Below the pieces are notes generated by a model. The model was not told the origin of the DNA. It saw only the letters and a program-made list of their open reading frames with translations, and did no database searches. Both the position numbers and the translations under genes were made by a program. DNA of 64,000 bases from Nonomuraea sp. NEAU-A123 (GTDB lineage Bacteria > Actinomycetota > Actinomycetes > Streptosporangiales > Streptosporangiaceae), in the NCBI RefSeq assembly GCF_018603905.1, contig NZ_JAHFZZ010000002.1, positions 558,001 to 622,000 of the forward strand, given 5' to 3'. Positions 44,757 to 53,275 of the stretch are shown one piece after another. Each line of letters starts with the position of its first letter. Positions within the stretch are counted from its first letter, which is position 1.

Positions 44757-45350
44757 CTAACTCAGGCCGCGGTCAGTGCCGACGCCGCGGAGCAGGGTGT
44801 CCACCAGGAGCGTCGCCAGGGTGTCGGCGTCGTCGCCCTGGCTCTGCGCGGCCTCGTGGATCAGCGCGTAGTAGACGCGCCTGGCCCATGCCGGATCCAC
44901 GTCAGCCCGCAGCAGGCCGGTGGCCTGCGCCTTGCGGAACAGCCGGTCGCACTTCTCCTCGACCGCCGAGTGCACCTGGGCCACCGCGGGATCCGCCGAC
45001 GTGCGGCTCATGGTGAACCCCCAGTCGATCTTCACCCGCAGCACGCTGGCCGTGACCTGGTAGAGCGCGACCAGCGGCGGCGTGGTCTCGGGGTTGGCGG
45101 AATCGACGGCCGCCGCGAACTGCCGGGCGGCCCACCCCTCCATCGCGCTGACCAGCGCATCGCGGGAGGCGAAACGCCGGTGCACGGTCGTGCGGGCGAC
45201 CCCGGCCGCCTCGGCGATCTGCTCCATGCTGGCCGACGGATTCTTGCTGAGCACACGCTCGGCCGCCTCGAGGATCGTCCGCACGGTCCGTTCGGCATCC
45301 GAACGCAGTGCTCGTCCCTGCTGAATCGCTTCCACAGTGCGACCATACAC
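44757..45350 (-). CDS. TetR-family regulator
   Basis: A 197-residue repressor. The N-terminal HTH (VRTILEAAERVLSKNPSAS, MEQIAEAAGVARTTVHRRFASRDALV) is characteristic; the C-terminal helical ligand domain (residues 75-197) is of the TetR_C type with LADVDPAWARRVYYALIHEA-like sequence. It is divergent from an SDR gene; the 79-nt gap holds an imperfect 24-bp palindrome, so it probably represses the SDR gene and itself until a ligand, perhaps the SDR substrate, binds. Confidence 0.92.
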   Translation of the reverse strand: MYGRTVEAIQQGRALRSDAERTVRTILEAAERVLSKNPSASMEQIAEAAGVARTTVHRRFASRDALVSAMEGWAARQFAAAVDSANPETTPPLVALYQVTASVLRVKIDWGFTMSRTSADPAVAQVHSAVEEKCDRLFRKAQATGLLRADVDPAWARRVYYALIHEAAQSQGDDADTLATLLVDTLLRGVGTDRGLS

Positions 45351-45355
45351 TCCAT

Positions 45356-45379
45356 AGTTGCATCATCGTTGTTGCAAGT
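45356..45379. promoter_or_regulatory. imperfect 24-bp palindrome, probable TetR operator
   Basis: AGTTGCATCATC and the facing GTTGTTGCAAGT pair at 18 of 24 positions counted over the whole site. A related inverted half (CAACGACGCAACT) lies at 45399-45411, nearer the SDR start, and could be a second site. Confidence 0.55.
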
Positions 45380-45429
45380 GTTACGTTCTTGGCATCACCA
45401 ACGACGCAACTGTAGAGGGGCACACCGCC

Positions 45430-46218
45430 ATGGACATGAACCTCACCGGCAAGACCGCCGTCGTCACCGGCGCCAGCCGGGGCCTCGGTCTCGCCATCGT
45501 CGCCGCGCTGCGGGCGGAGGGGATGCGGGTCGTGGCCGGTTCGCGGACGATCTCGCCCGAGCTGAAGGAGACCGGCGCGACGGCGGTCGCCGTCGACCTG
45601 TCCGCCGCCGAAGGCCCGGCCGAGCTGATCGGCGCCGCCCTGGCCGAGTTGGGCGAGCTCGACCTGCTGGTCAACAACGTGGGCGGCGGCGACGGCGGCG
45701 AGGGACAGCTCGACGGGTTCCTGGGCTTCACCGACGAGCACTGGCACCAGACCCACGAGCTCAACTTCCTCAGCGCGGTCCGCGCCACCAGGGCCGCCCT
45801 GCCCAGCCTGCTGCGCCGGGGCGGATCCGTGGTCAACATCTCCTCCAACGGCGCCCGCATGCCGCACGCCGGTCCGATCACCTACACCACGGCCAAGGCC
45901 GCGCTGACCGCGTTCGGCAAGGCACTGGCCGAGGAGTTCGGGCCTCAGGGGGTGCGGGTCAACACCATCTCCCCCGGCCCGTCACTCACCTCGATGTGGG
46001 AGGACCCCAACGGCTACGGCGCGGCGCTCGCGGCCAAGATGGGCCTGGAGCACCACCAGCTCCTGGCGGGGCTGCCGTCGAGCATGGGGATGACGACGGG
46101 TAAGTTCGTCGCACCGGAAGAGATCGCCACCTTGGTGACGTATCTGGCCTCGCCGCATGCCTTGAGCGTCAACGGTGCCGACTACGTCATGGATGGCGGG
46201 GCGATCAAGACTGTCTGA
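45430..46218 (+). CDS. short-chain dehydrogenase/reductase
   Basis: A 262-residue classical SDR. The cofactor loop is VVTGASRGLGLAIV (TGxxxGxG), the structural motif NNVG, the catalytic serine in VVNISSNGA, and Tyr-xxx-Lys in YTTAKAAL. Cofactor strand 2 ends VVAGSRT, with Ser-Arg favouring NADP(H). GAGGGG lies about 9 nt before ATG 45430. Reduces or oxidises an unknown carbonyl/alcohol and is probably controlled by the divergent TetR protein. Confidence 0.93.
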   Translation: MDMNLTGKTAVVTGASRGLGLAIVAALRAEGMRVVAGSRTISPELKETGATAVAVDLSAAEGPAELIGAALAELGELDLLVNNVGGGDGGEGQLDGFLGFTDEHWHQTHELNFLSAVRATRAALPSLLRRGGSVVNISSNGARMPHAGPITYTTAKAALTAFGKALAEEFGPQGVRVNTISPGPSLTSMWEDPNGYGAALAAKMGLEHHQLLAGLPSSMGMTTGKFVAPEEIATLVTYLASPHALSVNGADYVMDGGAIKTV

Positions 46219-46221
46219 ATC

Positions 46222-46267
46222 TATCGCGATATATCGTCCAAATCGGGAACATCGGAGATATCGCGAT
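46222..46267. promoter_or_regulatory. paired TATCGCGAT palindromes before the metallo-hydrolase gene
   Basis: TATCGCGATAT at 46222-46232 and ATATCGCGAT at 46258-46267 are self-palindromic cores and inverted to each other, about 36 bp apart. In this GC-rich DNA they stand out and suit a regulator site or a looped operator for the gene at 46309. Confidence 0.5.
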
Positions 46268-46308
46268 CAGTTGAGGTGGGTGGACCGACTTTCAGGGGAG
46301 TGTGAACG

Positions 46309-47430
46309 ATGGCGAGATTGCGGACGGCACGACGGATCCTCGTAGGCGGGGCGGCCTTGGCCGCGGCGGGCTGGGCCCTGCGCGACGTACCCGCCGAGCT
46401 GGGCGTGCGGCCTTTGACCTCGGGACCGGACCGGGTGGCCAGGATGCGGCGCTCGCCGCAGTTCAAGGACGGCACCTTCTACAACCCGATGCCGGAGTCC
46501 ACCACCCTGATGACCACGCCGCCCGCGGGCCTGCTGCGCGAGCTGGCCAAGGACAGGGACCAGCGCAGACCGGGCGGCCCCATCCCGCTGCGCGTCCCGC
46601 CGACGGGTGACCCGTCGCCGACCGGCCTGAACGTGATCTGGTACGGCCACGCGTCCACGCTGGTCGAGATCGAGGGCCGCCGGGTGCTGTTCGACCCGGT
46701 GTGGAGCAGGCGGCCGTCGCCGTCGCAGCTCGTCGGGCCGAAGCGGCACCACCCGCTGCCCGTCCAGCTCAACGCGTTGCCGCCGATCGACGCCATCGCG
46801 ATCTCGCACGACCACTACGACCACCTTGACATGGCGACCGTGCGCTCGCTCACCGCGACGCAGAAGGCGCCGTTCCTGGTGCCCCTGGGTATCGGCGCCC
46901 ACCTGGAACGGTGGGGCGTGCCCGCCTACCGGATCATCGAGCTCGACTGGAACGAGGAGGCCGAGGTCGCCGGGCTGCGCTTCGTCGCGACGGCCGCTCG
47001 TCACTTCTCCGGCCGCATGTTCACCCGCAACGACACGCTGTGGGGCTCGTGGGTCGTGGCCGGGGCGCACAAGCGGGTCTTCTACGCGGGCGACTCCGGC
47101 TACTTCGAGGGCTATCAGGGCATCGGGTCGGCCCACGGCCCGTTCGACTTGACGCTGATGCCGATCGGCGCCTACAGCCCGGCCTGGCCCGACATCCACA
47201 TGAACCCGGAAGAGGCGGTCAACGCCCACCTCGACCTGGGCGGCAGGCTGCTGCTGCCGGTGCACTGGGCGACCTTCACGCTCGCGCTGCACCCCTGGGC
47301 GGAGCCGGTGCAGCGGTTGTGGCGCGAGGCGAAGGCCCGCGACGTCAAGATCGTGGTGCCGCGTCCCGGCGAGGCCGTGGACACCGACGGCGCCCCGGCC
47401 GTCGACGGCTGGTGGGAGACCCTCGGCTGA
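46309..47430 (+). CDS. MBL-fold metallo-hydrolase (UlaG/NAPE-PLD-like)
   Basis: A 373-residue protein with the metallo-beta-lactamase fold. YGHASTLVEIEGRRVLFDPVW begins the core, ISHDHYDHLD is the HxHxDH metal motif, FVATAARHFSGR provides another His, FYAGDSGY the bridging Asp and LLLPVHWATF the last His. This pattern fits the UlaG and NAPE-phospholipase D group. The N-terminus has RRILVGGAALAAAGWAL, a hydrophobic segment that may anchor it or act as a signal. GGGGAG lies 8 nt before ATG 46309. Its end overlaps the transporter gene. Confidence 0.88.
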   Translation: MARLRTARRILVGGAALAAAGWALRDVPAELGVRPLTSGPDRVARMRRSPQFKDGTFYNPMPESTTLMTTPPAGLLRELAKDRDQRRPGGPIPLRVPPTGDPSPTGLNVIWYGHASTLVEIEGRRVLFDPVWSRRPSPSQLVGPKRHHPLPVQLNALPPIDAIAISHDHYDHLDMATVRSLTATQKAPFLVPLGIGAHLERWGVPAYRIIELDWNEEAEVAGLRFVATAARHFSGRMFTRNDTLWGSWVVAGAHKRVFYAGDSGYFEGYQGIGSAHGPFDLTLMPIGAYSPAWPDIHMNPEEAVNAHLDLGGRLLLPVHWATFTLALHPWAEPVQRLWREAKARDVKIVVPRPGEAVDTDGAPAVDGWWETLG

Positions 47431-48644
47431 CCACCTTCGAACACACCCGGCGAGCCTGCTACACCGGGTACATCACACAGGCCATCGTCAACAACCTGGC
47501 GCCACTGCTGTTCATCGTCTTCCAGACGCGCTACCAGGTGCCGTACGAGATGCTGGGCCGCCTGGTCCTGCTCAACTTCGCCACCCAGCTCGTCACCGAC
47601 CTTGTCGCGGTCAAGGTGGTGGACCGGACGGGCTACCGGGTGCCGCTGGTGCTGGCGCACGTGTTCAGCGTGGCCGGGCTGGTGCTGCTGGCGGTGGCCC
47701 CGTCGGCGCTGCCGTCCCCTTACTGGGGGCTGGCGGTGGCGGTCGTGGTCTACGGGATCGGCGGCGGACTGCTGGAGGTCCTGGTCAGCCCGGTGGTGGA
47801 CGCCCTGCCCGCGCCGAAGGAGCACCGGGCCGCATCGATGAGCCTGCTGCACTCCTTCTACTGCTGGGGTCAGGTCGCCGTCGTGCTGGGCACGACGCTG
47901 ATGCTGGCCTGGATCGGCGACTCGGCCTGGCAGGTGCTGCCGCTGCTGTGGGCCCTCGTACCGCTGGCGAACCTCGTGCTCTTCCTGCGGGTCCCGCTGC
48001 CCGCGACAGTGCCCGACGAGCACCGAACCGGGCTCGGGGCGCTACTGCGGACCCCGTCGTTCGCGGCGGCGCTGCTGCTGATGCTCTGCGCGGGGGCGGC
48101 CGAGCTGACCATGTCGCAGTGGTCCTCGCTCTTCGCCGAGCAGGGGTTGGGCTTGGCCAAGGTGTGGGGAGACCTCGCGGGGCCGTGCCTGTTCGCGGTG
48201 CTCATGGGGCTCGGCCGGATCGCCTACGGGCTCTGGGGCAGCCGGATCCCCCTGCTGCCCGCCGTGATCGCCTGCGGCGCGCTGGCGACCGCCTGCTACC
48301 TCGCCGCCGCCCTGGCCCGTGACCCGGTGCTCAGCCTGGTCGGGTGCGCGCTGTGCGGGCTGGCGGTCAGCCTGATGTGGCCGGGGACGTTCAGCCTGAC
48401 GGCCGCCCGCTTCCCGTTGGGCGGGGCCGCGATGTTCGGGGTCCTGGCGATGTTCGGCGACGCGGGCGCGGCAGCGGGGCCGTGGCTGGCAGGCGCCGTC
48501 GCCGACGGAGACCTGCTCGACGACGGCTCTGGACTCCGCGCCGGCCTGCTGATCGGCACCGTCTTCCCGCTCGCGGTCGTCGTGGTGGGGATCACACAGT
48601 CGCTCCTGACCCGCCGCCATGCCACCGCCCCCGCCGAGAGCTGA
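47412..48644 (+). CDS. MFS transporter
   Basis: A 410-residue membrane protein with about 12 hydrophobic segments, typical of the major facilitator superfamily (for example FATQLVTDLVAVKVVDRTGYR between helices 2 and 3, and GLGRIAYGLWGSRIPLL in the second half). The start is uncertain: no ATG exists before the first helix, and GTG 47412 overlaps the MBL gene by 19 nt, while a CTG at 47427 would overlap its stop by 4. Either way translation is coupled to the MBL gene. Substrate unknown; it could move the substrate or product of the hydrolase. Confidence 0.82.
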   Translation: MGDPRLTTFEHTRRACYTGYITQAIVNNLAPLLFIVFQTRYQVPYEMLGRLVLLNFATQLVTDLVAVKVVDRTGYRVPLVLAHVFSVAGLVLLAVAPSALPSPYWGLAVAVVVYGIGGGLLEVLVSPVVDALPAPKEHRAASMSLLHSFYCWGQVAVVLGTTLMLAWIGDSAWQVLPLLWALVPLANLVLFLRVPLPATVPDEHRTGLGALLRTPSFAAALLLMLCAGAAELTMSQWSSLFAEQGLGLAKVWGDLAGPCLFAVLMGLGRIAYGLWGSRIPLLPAVIACGALATACYLAAALARDPVLSLVGCALCGLAVSLMWPGTFSLTAARFPLGGAAMFGVLAMFGDAGAAAGPWLAGAVADGDLLDDGSGLRAGLLIGTVFPLAVVVVGITQSLLTRRHATAPAES

Positions 48645-48656
48645 TCTCCGCAGCCG

Positions 48657-48662
48657 TACAGT
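48657..48662 (+). promoter_or_regulatory. leaderless -10 box of pirin gene
   Basis: TACAGT, 6 nt before GTG 48669. No ribosome site is found. Confidence 0.6.
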
Positions 48663-48668
48663 CTTAAC

Positions 48669-49604
48669 GTGAGCAACCTGGAACAGGACCCCCGCGAGAT
48701 CCGCTGCGGTGCCGAGAGCGGCGACGGGACCGGTGGTGAGAGCGGTGAGACCGAGCTGCTTGCCGGGCGTGCGGTGCCGCTGGGTGGTCCGCGTGGCATG
48801 ACGGTGAGCCGGACGCTGCCCAACGCGCATCGCCGCATGATCGGCGCGTGGTGCTTCGTGGACGCCTACGGCCCCGAGGTGGCGACGATGCGGGTGCCTC
48901 CGCACCCGCACACCGGCCTGCAGACCGTGAGCTGGCTGGTCGCGGGTGAGGTGCTGCACCGCGACAGTGTCGGCAGCCTCCAGGAGGTACGGCCCGGCCA
49001 GCTGAACCTGATGACCGCCGGGCGCGGCATCTCCCACTCTGAGGAGTCGCCCGAGACACTGCTGCACGGCGTGCAACTGTGGGTGGCGCTGCCGGGCGAG
49101 CACCGGCGGACCGGGCCCGGGTTCGAGCACCACGCGTCACTGCCCGTGCTGTCCGGCCCCGGCTTCGACGCCACGGTGATCATGGGGTCGCTCGGCGGCG
49201 TGACCTCGCCGGCGACCACCTACAGTCCCCTGGTGGGCGCCGAGGTGGCCGTCGAAGGGAGCGCCGAGGTGCCGCTCGACGCGGGATTCGAGCACGGTGT
49301 GCTGCTGCTCGCCGGGGAGGTCGAGCCGCTGGAGGCGGGACCGCTGCTCTACCTGCCGCCCGGCCGTACCCGGCTGCGGTTGAGCGGGCGCGGACGGGTG
49401 CTGCTGATCGGTGGCGAGCCGTTCGGCGAGGAGATCGTGATGTGGTGGAACTTCGTTGGTCGCGACCACGACGAGATCGTCGCGTTCCGCAAGGAGTGGA
49501 TGGAGGGCAAGGAGTTCGGCGCCGTCGAAGGCTTCGACGGCGGCCCGCTCCCCGCGCCCGTCCTGCCGGGCACCCGGCTGCGGCCCAGGGGTCGCGTGCG
49601 TTAG
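48669..49604 (+). CDS. pirin-family protein
   Basis: A 311-residue bicupin. The N-terminal cupin has the pirin metal motif PPHPHTGLQTVSWLVAGEV and later AGRGISHSEESPE with the third His and Glu; the C-terminal cupin ends with IGGEPFGEEIVMWWNFVGR, the pirin C-terminal signature. Pirins bind iron and some oxidise quercetin or regulate other proteins; which applies here is unknown. Convergent with the kinase gene, with stops overlapping by 4 nt. Confidence 0.92.
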   Translation: MSNLEQDPREIRCGAESGDGTGGESGETELLAGRAVPLGGPRGMTVSRTLPNAHRRMIGAWCFVDAYGPEVATMRVPPHPHTGLQTVSWLVAGEVLHRDSVGSLQEVRPGQLNLMTAGRGISHSEESPETLLHGVQLWVALPGEHRRTGPGFEHHASLPVLSGPGFDATVIMGSLGGVTSPATTYSPLVGAEVAVEGSAEVPLDAGFEHGVLLLAGEVEPLEAGPLLYLPPGRTRLRLSGRGRVLLIGGEPFGEEIVMWWNFVGRDHDEIVAFRKEWMEGKEFGAVEGFDGGPLPAPVLPGTRLRPRGRVR

Positions 49605-51973
49605 TTCCGGTGCGTGAAGGTGTAGATCACGTCCATGTTCGAGCCGTTCGTCGGCATCTCGGCCAGCAGGCGCACCGCGGCGCCCGTGAAGTCGACCACC
49701 TGCACCTGCTGCTTCTCCGCGCTCGCGTCGGGCCTGACCCAGCAGACCAGGTGGCTGTCGTCGTACCAGGTGGCCAGGCCGGAGCAGGGTGATTCGAAGC
49801 GCTTCAGCTCGGCGCCGGTCTGGGTGTCGTAAACGCAGTTGTTGCCGCTGCCCAGGCCGGGGCAGTTGGTGACGAACTGCTTGCCCGACGGCGAGAACAA
49901 CGAGTCGGCGATGCCCGGGCCCACGTTCGGGATGCGGCGCACCCGGAGTCCGTTCTCGTCGAAGAAACGCAGCGCCTGCTGCTTGGTGTCGTTCGACAGG
50001 GCGACCACGCCTGTGTCGGCGTGGTCGAAGCCGTAACGGATGCCGTGCAGCGAGCCCTCTCTGAGCGACGCGACCGTGGCCTGCCTGGTGGCGACGTTCA
50101 CGATCGCGAACCCGGTCGACTGCCAGACGCCCTTCACCGGGTTGCCGACGTTGAACAGCAGACGGCCGCTGTCACGCGACCAGCCCTGTACGTACGCGCT
50201 GAGCGGCTGGCGCGAGGTCTTGATCGTGAACGCCTCACCCGTCACCTTGTCGGTGATCTTGACGCTGTCGTAGCCGCCGACGAAGTTCTTGCCACGCTGG
50301 GCCAGGTACCTGCCGTCGGGCGACAGCATGCTCTCCCACATATCCGGATATTTCGTGAACGATCCGGTCAGCGTGTCACGGGGGTAGTAGATCCAGTCCC
50401 GGGTCTTGGTGTCGCGCACCATGTAGGTGGTGAGCCGGACGGCGTCGCCCGGGTTCTCGTAGATGACCGCGTCGGTGCCGGGGAGCGTCGAGGTGACCAG
50501 GTTCGCGGTGGGAATGGCCAACGGAGCCGGAGACGTGCTCTTCGCGCTCGGGGAGGGAGTGGGGATCGACGGGCCGGGCAGATTGGTCAGCGCGACGGCC
50601 ACCACGGCAATGGTCGCGACGATGGCCACGGCCGCGGCGATCGACGCCACCACGTAGCTCTTCTTACCGCCCGACCGGGACGGCGGCACCGACGAGCCGT
50701 ACTGCGGGGACTGCCCCGGCGCGGTCGGAGAGACCCACTGCGGCTGCTGATGCGCTCCCGACTGTGGTTGCGCCCCTTGAAGTGGCGGCCCATACGGGTT
50801 CACCGCCTGCGACCCTTGCGCCTGCGGTCCCGACTGCGCATACGGACCCGCCACCTGCGGCTCCGACGACGGCTGCGCCCCTTGAGGTGACGGCCCGTAC
50901 GGATGCACCGCATGCGGCCCTTGCGCCTGCGGTCCCGACTGCGCGTATGGCGGCGCTGCCTGTGCGGGTGGCGGTTGCTGGGGCGGTCCCGATTGTGCGT
51001 ACGGAGGCTGCCCGTAGGAGGGCTGTGCGTATTGGGGCTGCGGGTACGGGAGCTGAGGCTGGAATCCCTGCTGGGGCGGGAATTGGGGGTGCGGCGGGAG
51101 TGGGGGTGGGGGCGAGAAGCCGCTGACCACCGCGGCTGCCTGCTCCAGTTCGGCGGGGTTCGACGTGGGGTGTTCCAGCAGCCGCATGATCACCTGTTCG
51201 GCGGTGGGCCGCCGGATGGGGTCCTTCGACAGGCACGCGGCCACGAGCTCGCGCAGCGGCCCGGTCAGCCGGGACAGATCGGGCTCGTCGTAGAGGACCT
51301 GGTTGACGATCACCGGCACCGACTCCGCCTCGAACGGCCCGGTTCCGGTGGCGGCGAACACCATCGTGCTCCCCCACGCGAACATGTCCGCAGCCGGCCC
51401 CACCCGCTGCCCCAGGACCTGCTCCGGCGCCATGAACGCGGGCGTCCCCACCGGCGTGGACGTGATCGTCGAAGTGGCGTCGAGCGCCTTCGCGATACCG
51501 AAGTCGATCACCCGCGGGCCCTCGCCGGCGAGCAGCACGTTGTTCGGGCTGAAGTCGCGGTGCACGATGCCCGCCTGGTGGATGGCCGCCAGCGCGGTGA
51601 CGGTCCCGATGGCCAGCCGGTACAGGGAGGCGTCCGCCCGCGGCCCCTCCTCGGCCACCACCTGCTGAAGCGGCAGACCTTCGACGTACTCGCTGACGAT
51701 GAACGGCCGCTCCTCGTGCACCCCGGTCGCCAGCACCTTCGCGGTACAGAACGGCGCCACCCGCTGCGCCACGGCCGCCTCCCGCGCGAACCGCTCGGCC
51801 GCGACCGCGTCGCCCGCCAGATGCGGGCGTAACCACTTGATGGCGGCCTGACCACCGTGCTCGTCGACGCCCAGGTACACGACGCCTTGTCCGCCTTCTC
51901 CCAGCCGTCCGCGGATCTCGTAACCTCCGAGACCGGCGGGATCTCCTGCTCTCAGCTCACTCATCGACGGCAT
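49601..51973 (-). CDS. membrane-anchored Ser/Thr protein kinase with extracellular propeller-like domain
   Basis: A 790-residue PknB-like protein. Kinase domain about residues 14-270: GEGGQGVVYLG, AIKWL lysine, catalytic loop HRDFSPNN (Phe-Ser instead of the usual Leu-Lys), DFG in VIDFGIAK and APEQ. A Pro/Gln/Tyr-rich linker (about 285-435) holds a 35-residue unit in two copies. A membrane helix (SYVVASIAAAVAIVATIAVV) then leads to an extracytoplasmic domain of about 300 residues with WESMLSPDGRYLAQRG, LFSPSGKQFV, i.e. WD40/beta-propeller-like strands. It would sense something outside and phosphorylate cytoplasmic proteins. ATG 51973 follows a CATAAT box by 6 nt; ATG 51964 is possible. Confidence 0.9.
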   Translation of the reverse strand: MPSMSELRAGDPAGLGGYEIRGRLGEGGQGVVYLGVDEHGGQAAIKWLRPHLAGDAVAAERFAREAAVAQRVAPFCTAKVLATGVHEERPFIVSEYVEGLPLQQVVAEEGPRADASLYRLAIGTVTALAAIHQAGIVHRDFSPNNVLLAGEGPRVIDFGIAKALDATSTITSTPVGTPAFMAPEQVLGQRVGPAADMFAWGSTMVFAATGTGPFEAESVPVIVNQVLYDEPDLSRLTGPLRELVAACLSKDPIRRPTAEQVIMRLLEHPTSNPAELEQAAAVVSGFSPPPPLPPHPQFPPQQGFQPQLPYPQPQYAQPSYGQPPYAQSGPPQQPPPAQAAPPYAQSGPQAQGPHAVHPYGPSPQGAQPSSEPQVAGPYAQSGPQAQGSQAVNPYGPPLQGAQPQSGAHQQPQWVSPTAPGQSPQYGSSVPPSRSGGKKSYVVASIAAAVAIVATIAVVAVALTNLPGPSIPTPSPSAKSTSPAPLAIPTANLVTSTLPGTDAVIYENPGDAVRLTTYMVRDTKTRDWIYYPRDTLTGSFTKYPDMWESMLSPDGRYLAQRGKNFVGGYDSVKITDKVTGEAFTIKTSRQPLSAYVQGWSRDSGRLLFNVGNPVKGVWQSTGFAIVNVATRQATVASLREGSLHGIRYGFDHADTGVVALSNDTKQQALRFFDENGLRVRRIPNVGPGIADSLFSPSGKQFVTNCPGLGSGNNCVYDTQTGAELKRFESPCSGLATWYDDSHLVCWVRPDASAEKQQVQVVDFTGAAVRLLAEMPTNGSNMDVIYTFTHRN
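50760..50970 (-). repeat. 105-bp tandem repeat in the kinase linker
   Basis: Two imperfect copies with period 105 nt (for example the same sequence begins at 50813 and 50918). Each encodes 35 residues beginning YAQSGPQAQG and including PYG and QGAQP. Confidence 0.8.
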
Positions 51974-52053
51974 GACCAAATTATGGACATGCTTCTTGCG
52001 AATGACTTAACTGCGCCCGTCGGTAAAATTACCCATTCGGACCTACAAACTCC

Positions 52054-53133
52054 TCAGTTTCCGCGCGTGAACGAAGCGGCGGAGGTCAGCGGGCCCGCTG
52101 CCTTGACGGTGTGCAGTACGGGGGCCGTTTCGAGTGCGTGAATGGCGTCGAGGCCGCCCAGTCGGTGGATGAGGTAATCGTGCAGGTCGGCGGGGCTGTG
52201 GCAGAGGGCGTTGGCCAGCAGATTGGTCCGACCGGTGGTGGCGGCCACCAGGGCGAGTTCGCGGTGACCGGCCAGGGTGGTCGCGACGCGGTCGAGGTGT
52301 CCTGGTTGGACGGTCATCCAGAGCAGGGCCTGGGTGGTGGCTCCGAGGAGGGCGGGCGCGATCTCGACGTCGAAGAAGATCGTGCCGTTGGCGCGGAGGT
52401 CGGCGAGACGGCGAGCCACCGTGGCTTGGGATACACCCGTGGCCGCGGCGAGGTCGGCGTGCGTGGCCCGGCCGTCTTGGCGCAGAGCGTCGATCAGGTC
52501 ATGGTCGGCACGCGTCAGCGGCGGTCGGGGAGCCGACCTATTAGTGGTCGGTGGTTGAGGAGACGGCTCATCGGCCGCCGGTGGTCGGCTGGCCGGCGTG
52601 TCGGTCCCCGGTGGGCGGCCGGCCGGCGTGTCAGTGGCGCGGGGCGGTTCGAGCTGCTGTTGTTGCTGGTCGGTGAGGGCCTCGAGGTGTCCTCGCCACG
52701 CGGTCGGTCCGCCCAGGTAGGTGTGCAGCAGGCAGTGGGCGGAGACCGCGGTGATGCTGGCTCTGCGAGGGATGTCGTGCAGCAGCAGTGTGGGTACGGC
52801 CTGCGTGTCGCTTGACGCGTGAATGACGGCGAAGATCTCCGTACCCCCGGAAGCCAGTTTGACCCATGAGGTATCGGCTCGCCGAGCCAGCGACTGAGCG
52901 AGGTCCTGCACGGTGGATGGGGTGGCGGTGAGCCGGATCATCCACTGGGTCTGGCCGGCCCGGTCCGGATTGGGGAGCCCGACCACACGAAGGGCGGCCT
53001 CGGCGCGCAGTCGCCGATAGCGGCGGGCCACGGTCTGCGTCGAGGTACCGAGCACCTCGGCGATGCGGCCGAAGGGCGCTCGCCCGTCAATGTGCAGGGC
53101 GTGGATCAGCCCGCGGTCCACCTCGTCGAGCAT
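52054..53133 (-). CDS. tandem Lrp/AsnC-family regulator
   Basis: A 359-residue protein made of two Lrp modules. Module 1 (residues 1-150): HTH LIHALHIDGRAPFGRIAEVLG, TSTQTVARRYRRLRAE, then a RAM-like alpha/beta domain. Module 2 (about 205-359): LIDALRQDGRATHADLAAAT, GVSQATVARRLADLRANG, and a RAM domain. They are joined by a Gln run and a Pro-rich linker with two DTPAxRPP units. One protein thus carries two DNA-binding heads, unlike ordinary Lrp. ATG 53133 was chosen because GAGGGA lies 7 nt upstream. Divergent from the MFS pump, with a palindrome between. Confidence 0.9.
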   Translation of the reverse strand: MLDEVDRGLIHALHIDGRAPFGRIAEVLGTSTQTVARRYRRLRAEAALRVVGLPNPDRAGQTQWMIRLTATPSTVQDLAQSLARRADTSWVKLASGGTEIFAVIHASSDTQAVPTLLLHDIPRRASITAVSAHCLLHTYLGGPTAWRGHLEALTDQQQQQLEPPRATDTPAGRPPGTDTPASRPPAADEPSPQPPTTNRSAPRPPLTRADHDLIDALRQDGRATHADLAAATGVSQATVARRLADLRANGTIFFDVEIAPALLGATTQALLWMTVQPGHLDRVATTLAGHRELALVAATTGRTNLLANALCHSPADLHDYLIHRLGGLDAIHALETAPVLHTVKAAGPLTSAASFTRGN

Positions 53134-53185
53134 GGGGATTTCCCTCATAAAACCAGCAGTGATGGAAGATACTCTCCAACATTAC

Positions 53186-53199
53186 GTTCCAGATGGAAC
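53186..53199. promoter_or_regulatory. 14-bp palindrome, probable Lrp-type operator
   Basis: GTTCCA at 53186-53191 and TGGAAC at 53194-53199, exact arms around GA, in the 142-nt gap between the divergent regulator and pump genes. Confidence 0.65.
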
Positions 53200-53275
53200 A
53201 ACTGGCCCGGTCTCTCCAGTCTGGGATCCCCGCCGATCCGACGGCGTGGGTTCGCAGCACTGGAGAGGAATGTGC

